From: a virus
Virus record (IMG/VR): IMGVR_UViG_3300047508_000185
Coordinates: 1 to 46,253 of that record
Direction: 5' to 3' (one strand)
DNA: 46,253 bases
The number at the start of each line of letters is the position of its first letter. The first letter of the stretch is position 1. The notes below the pieces were generated by a model that saw nothing but the letters and a program-made list of their open reading frames with translations, had not been told where the DNA came from and ran no database searches. Position numbers and translations under genes: made by a program. Below are positions 44,320 to 46,253 of the stretch, piece after piece.

Positions 44320-45177
44320 TTACCGCGCTGTGCGTTCCAAGGCTTTGGCAAGAGCGTCTTCGGTGGCTTCCCAACTGTCGCTTGCGCCAGCGGGAGGCTT
44401 GAAGTATTCGCTCGGCCCGGACTCGAATTCCGCGAAGCCGCGCCCTTGAGCGCGTTCCCGTGCGGTCTTTTCCGATTCCGAAGCTGCCTTACGGTCTCCA
44501 GCCCACTCATCGAGAATCCCTTTCATGGTCCGTGGAATATCCGCAAAGTTGCCATTGGAGATTCGCTGGACTACGTTGGGGTCGCTCGAGAGTTCCGCCC
44601 CTAACCGGGCGCGGATGGCTTTGGTTTCCGACTTGGTCAGTTTGAGTTCCTGAATGTCCTTCTGTCCAAGAAGGTCATCGACGCGCGAGTCGTATCGCTT
44701 CTGTGCCGCTGCGAAGGCAATGGCACTTTCCCGCCTCTGTTCCCTGGTTTCCGAGGCTGCGACCTTTTCGCGTAGCGCTTGTAGTTCCCGCACAAGATCG
44801 TTCGTCTGGGAGTCGCCCGAGGGCTTGCCAGAGTCCTTACCTCTGTCGAGCAGGTGCTTATTCTGTTCGAGGAAGGTGTCAGACACGGTCTCTAGGAATC
44901 GGTTTCCTATGGCCGGATCAGTGCGTTGGAGCATCTTCACAAATTCTTGAGGATCAGTCTCAATCTGGTTCCTGATGGCGGCCAGAGCTTTGGGCGCCTC
45001 CATCAACGCATTGAGTTGGTCTTTCGAGTATCCAGAATCGAGCAGGATCTGGCCAATTTCGGCGGCGTCCAAATTTGGAGGAACAGCGGCAGCCGCACCA
45101 GGCTCGGCAGGCTTCGCAGGTTCTGCTGGAGTTGCGTCCGTGACAAACGTGTCACGCAAGGTAGCGTCGGTTGCCAT
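44320..45177 (-). CDS. Scaffolding protein
   Basis: The protein has 285 residues immediately upstream of the capsid gene. Ala/Pro-rich disordered start, then long charged helices (ELQALREKVAASETREQRRESAIAFAAAQKRYDSR) and a basic C-terminal tail (LAKALERTAR), the usual capsid-binding end of scaffolds. It guides procapsid assembly and is lost later. A palindrome lies at 45067-45080, encoding P-N-L-D. Confidence 0.78.
   Translation of the reverse strand: MATDATLRDTFVTDATPAEPAKPAEPGAAAAVPPNLDAAEIGQILLDSGYSKDQLNALMEAPKALAAIRNQIETDPQEFVKMLQRTDPAIGNRFLETVSDTFLEQNKHLLDRGKDSGKPSGDSQTNDLVRELQALREKVAASETREQRRESAIAFAAAQKRYDSRVDDLLGQKDIQELKLTKSETKAIRARLGAELSSDPNVVQRISNGNFADIPRTMKGILDEWAGDRKAASESEKTARERAQGRGFAEFESGPSEYFKPPAGASDSWEATEDALAKALERTAR
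45067..45080. promoter_or_regulatory. Dispersed palindrome, site 16
   Basis: GTCCAAATTTGGAG, in the scaffold gene; third of the sites read as P-N-L-D. Confidence 0.65.
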
Positions 45178-45376
45178 CTGGAGTTACCTTCCCCTCTTGG
45201 TAGATCGGTTTGCAAATAGCGGTGCCTCTAATTCTGGCTGTTTCTAGGAGCTGGTTCAGCAAGGCGGCCATGGAAACCCCCTGGCGGAGAGCCTGCACGC
45301 AGAGGAAATCGTAGTTCTTCACTTCCAGCTTCAGGTGGTAGCGCGCTTTCTCTGTCTTGCGCTTTTGGCGGGTCAT
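45152..45376 (-). CDS. Small ribbon-helix-helix-like protein
   Basis: The protein has 74 residues. RYHLKLEVKNYDFLCVQALRQGVSMAALLNQLLETARIRG fits a strand followed by two helices (RHH/Arc-like), with a basic N-terminal arm. It overlaps the scaffold start by 26 bp. No ribosome binding site is visible. A second candidate regulator for palindromic sites, or a capsid accessory. Confidence 0.5.
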   Translation of the reverse strand: MTRQKRKTEKARYHLKLEVKNYDFLCVQALRQGVSMAALLNQLLETARIRGTAICKPIYQEGKVTPDGNRRYLA

Positions 45377-45823
45377 CTAGACAAACAGGCCGTTGAGCGC
45401 GTCGTACTTGCGATAGATCAGCGTCACTTTCAGGTTGTTGGAGTTGCCGTCCGGGTCGCCGCCTTGATAATCGGTCGCTCCGTTGATGAGGAAGATCCCC
45501 TGGGCTCCTGCCGCCGTCCCAACATTTTTCGGAGTCGAGTTGGCACCGACGACTTGGACGCTCTGTGAGTTTTTGTCCAGCAGTCCGAGTGAACTTCCGG
45601 CGATGTAGGAGAGTCCGGAAAAAGTGTCGCGCACCTGAAGGTCTCCGGTGGCAAGGTTGCTGAATATCGCTATCCCTCCGCAGGTCCAGTCCAGCACCAG
45701 TTGCATGGGAATGGCTTTGTAGCGCGAAGGAATCACTGGGAATAGATTCACTGGTGTGGTGCGCAGAGACAGCAGTTCCGCGTCGTGCAGCGTGTACGAA
45801 ACCACATAAATTGGGGCTGTCAT
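45377..45823 (-). CDS. Virion-associated beta protein
   Basis: The protein has 148 residues. Strand-rich throughout (IYVVSYTLHDAELLSLRTTPVNLFPVIPSRYKAIPMQLVLDW, GIAIFSNLATGDLQVRD). AGGAGGAAATCCCC before the ATG. Located between the exported protein and scaffold genes. Possible head or fibre component. Confidence 0.6.
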   Translation of the reverse strand: MTAPIYVVSYTLHDAELLSLRTTPVNLFPVIPSRYKAIPMQLVLDWTCGGIAIFSNLATGDLQVRDTFSGLSYIAGSSLGLLDKNSQSVQVVGANSTPKNVGTAAGAQGIFLINGATDYQGGDPDGNSNNLKVTLIYRKYDALNGLFV

Positions 45824-45836
45824 GGGGATTTCCTCC

Positions 45837-46204
45837 TCAGTTGATGATCCAGTAGGAATAGCATTCAGGATTTACAGTGATGGTTGACATGTTGATGGTG
45901 AAACTCACACCATTTGCCTTCGACGCCAGAAGGACCGCGGGAGGGACGGTTGGAGTTGTGTTGCAGGTAACTCCAAGATCAAGACCTGCGGCTGAGTTTG
46001 GCTGAACTATGATTGTAGGGGCGCTGCTGCCGATTGCGGTTGTAGATATGACGCAGGTTCCAGTTGAAGCAGTCGTTGCACAGGAAAATTCCCCAGCAGG
46101 AGCAGCGCCACATGCCACTAAGGATGGATTGGCAGATGTACCGACGGCGTTGCAGGGGGCGTTGTTTGTTGAGAATTTACCAGCAGCCAGATTATTCACA
46201 ACAG
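45837..46204 (-). CDS. Exported virion-like protein, C-terminal part (continued from 1-574)
   Basis: This continues the 313-residue protein started at 574. The frame runs through the joint without a stop (GSQMFSLSVVNNL spans it) and ends YSYWIIN. Ser/Thr/Ala/Asn-rich with several Cys, mostly beta. Taken alone it would look like a 126-residue gene starting at 46217, but that Met is internal. Confidence 0.75.
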
Positions 46205-46253
46205 ACAATGAAAACATTTGGCTGCCATTTGCGCGTGTAGTTATTGTTCCAGC
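46205..46253. repeat. Terminal redundancy, right copy
   Basis: Repeats 1-49 with one mismatch (g at 46235 for t at 31), which changes Ser to Arg in the gene spanning the joint. Confidence 0.9.

Noticed and set aside
1-46253. CRISPR array, rRNA or tRNA genes
   Set aside because: No regular short repeats with spacers and no RNA gene signatures were seen.

Overview
The window is a complete, circularly closed tailed-phage genome of about 46.2 kb. The first 49 bases are repeated at the end (1-49 = 46205-46253, one mismatch), and a reading frame runs through the joint. It encodes a large terminase, a large portal, a scaffold, a major capsid protein, a P22 gp10/T7 gp12-like tail protein, glycine/alanine-rich internal virion proteins and a repeat-bearing fibre, but no tape measure or contractile-tail genes, so it is most likely a podovirus. 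No tRNA, rRNA, CRISPR array or host gene was found. The host is unknown. Two exported phage proteins have signal peptides ending in W-G-Q, a style common in Acidobacteriota, so a soil bacterium of that kind is a weak guess.

Layout. (1) 8179 down to 1, then across the joint from 46204 down to 23603: one long minus-strand late unit. Its order is candidate small terminase, small zinc proteins, TerL, small overlapping genes, endonuclease VII, portal, exported protein, scaffold, major capsid, capsid accessory genes, adaptor, tail protein, internal virion proteins, fibres, lipoproteins, small membrane proteins, a LuxR-type HTH protein, and a terminator at 23578-23555. (2) 8180-8702: control region with a sigma70-like promoter (8635-8664) firing rightward. 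(3) 8703-12451: plus-strand early genes, mostly chained by ATGA/GTGA overlaps, ending in a serine recombinase. (4) 16098-12414: a minus-strand replication/recombination cluster with a structured leader RNA, a DUF559 nuclease, a DnaT-C-like protein, a protein with an SSB-like tail, an HNH-like protein and RusA. (5) 16263-23596: plus-strand genes with a ribbon-helix-helix protein, a Sak4-type ATPase, its PD-(D/E)XK nuclease partner, then a cassette region of small accessory genes with recombination scars.

Together these genes suggest a temperate phage that recombines its DNA with Sak4, a RecB-like nuclease and RusA, relies on host polymerase and helicase, and may recruit host repair proteins through SSB-like C-termini. 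No classical repressor, DNA polymerase or endolysin was recognised.

The most striking signals are: about 16 copies of a 14-bp palindrome (consensus GTCCAAATTTGGAC) scattered through genes and intergenic regions, in the manner of a stoperator system; a roughly 440-nt structured RNA with a 9-bp stem and a possible pseudoknot directly upstream of a DUF559 nuclease; an endonuclease VII gene fused in frame to a virion gene that has kept its own ribosome binding site; and seven or eight homing-type nucleases scattered among the essential genes.
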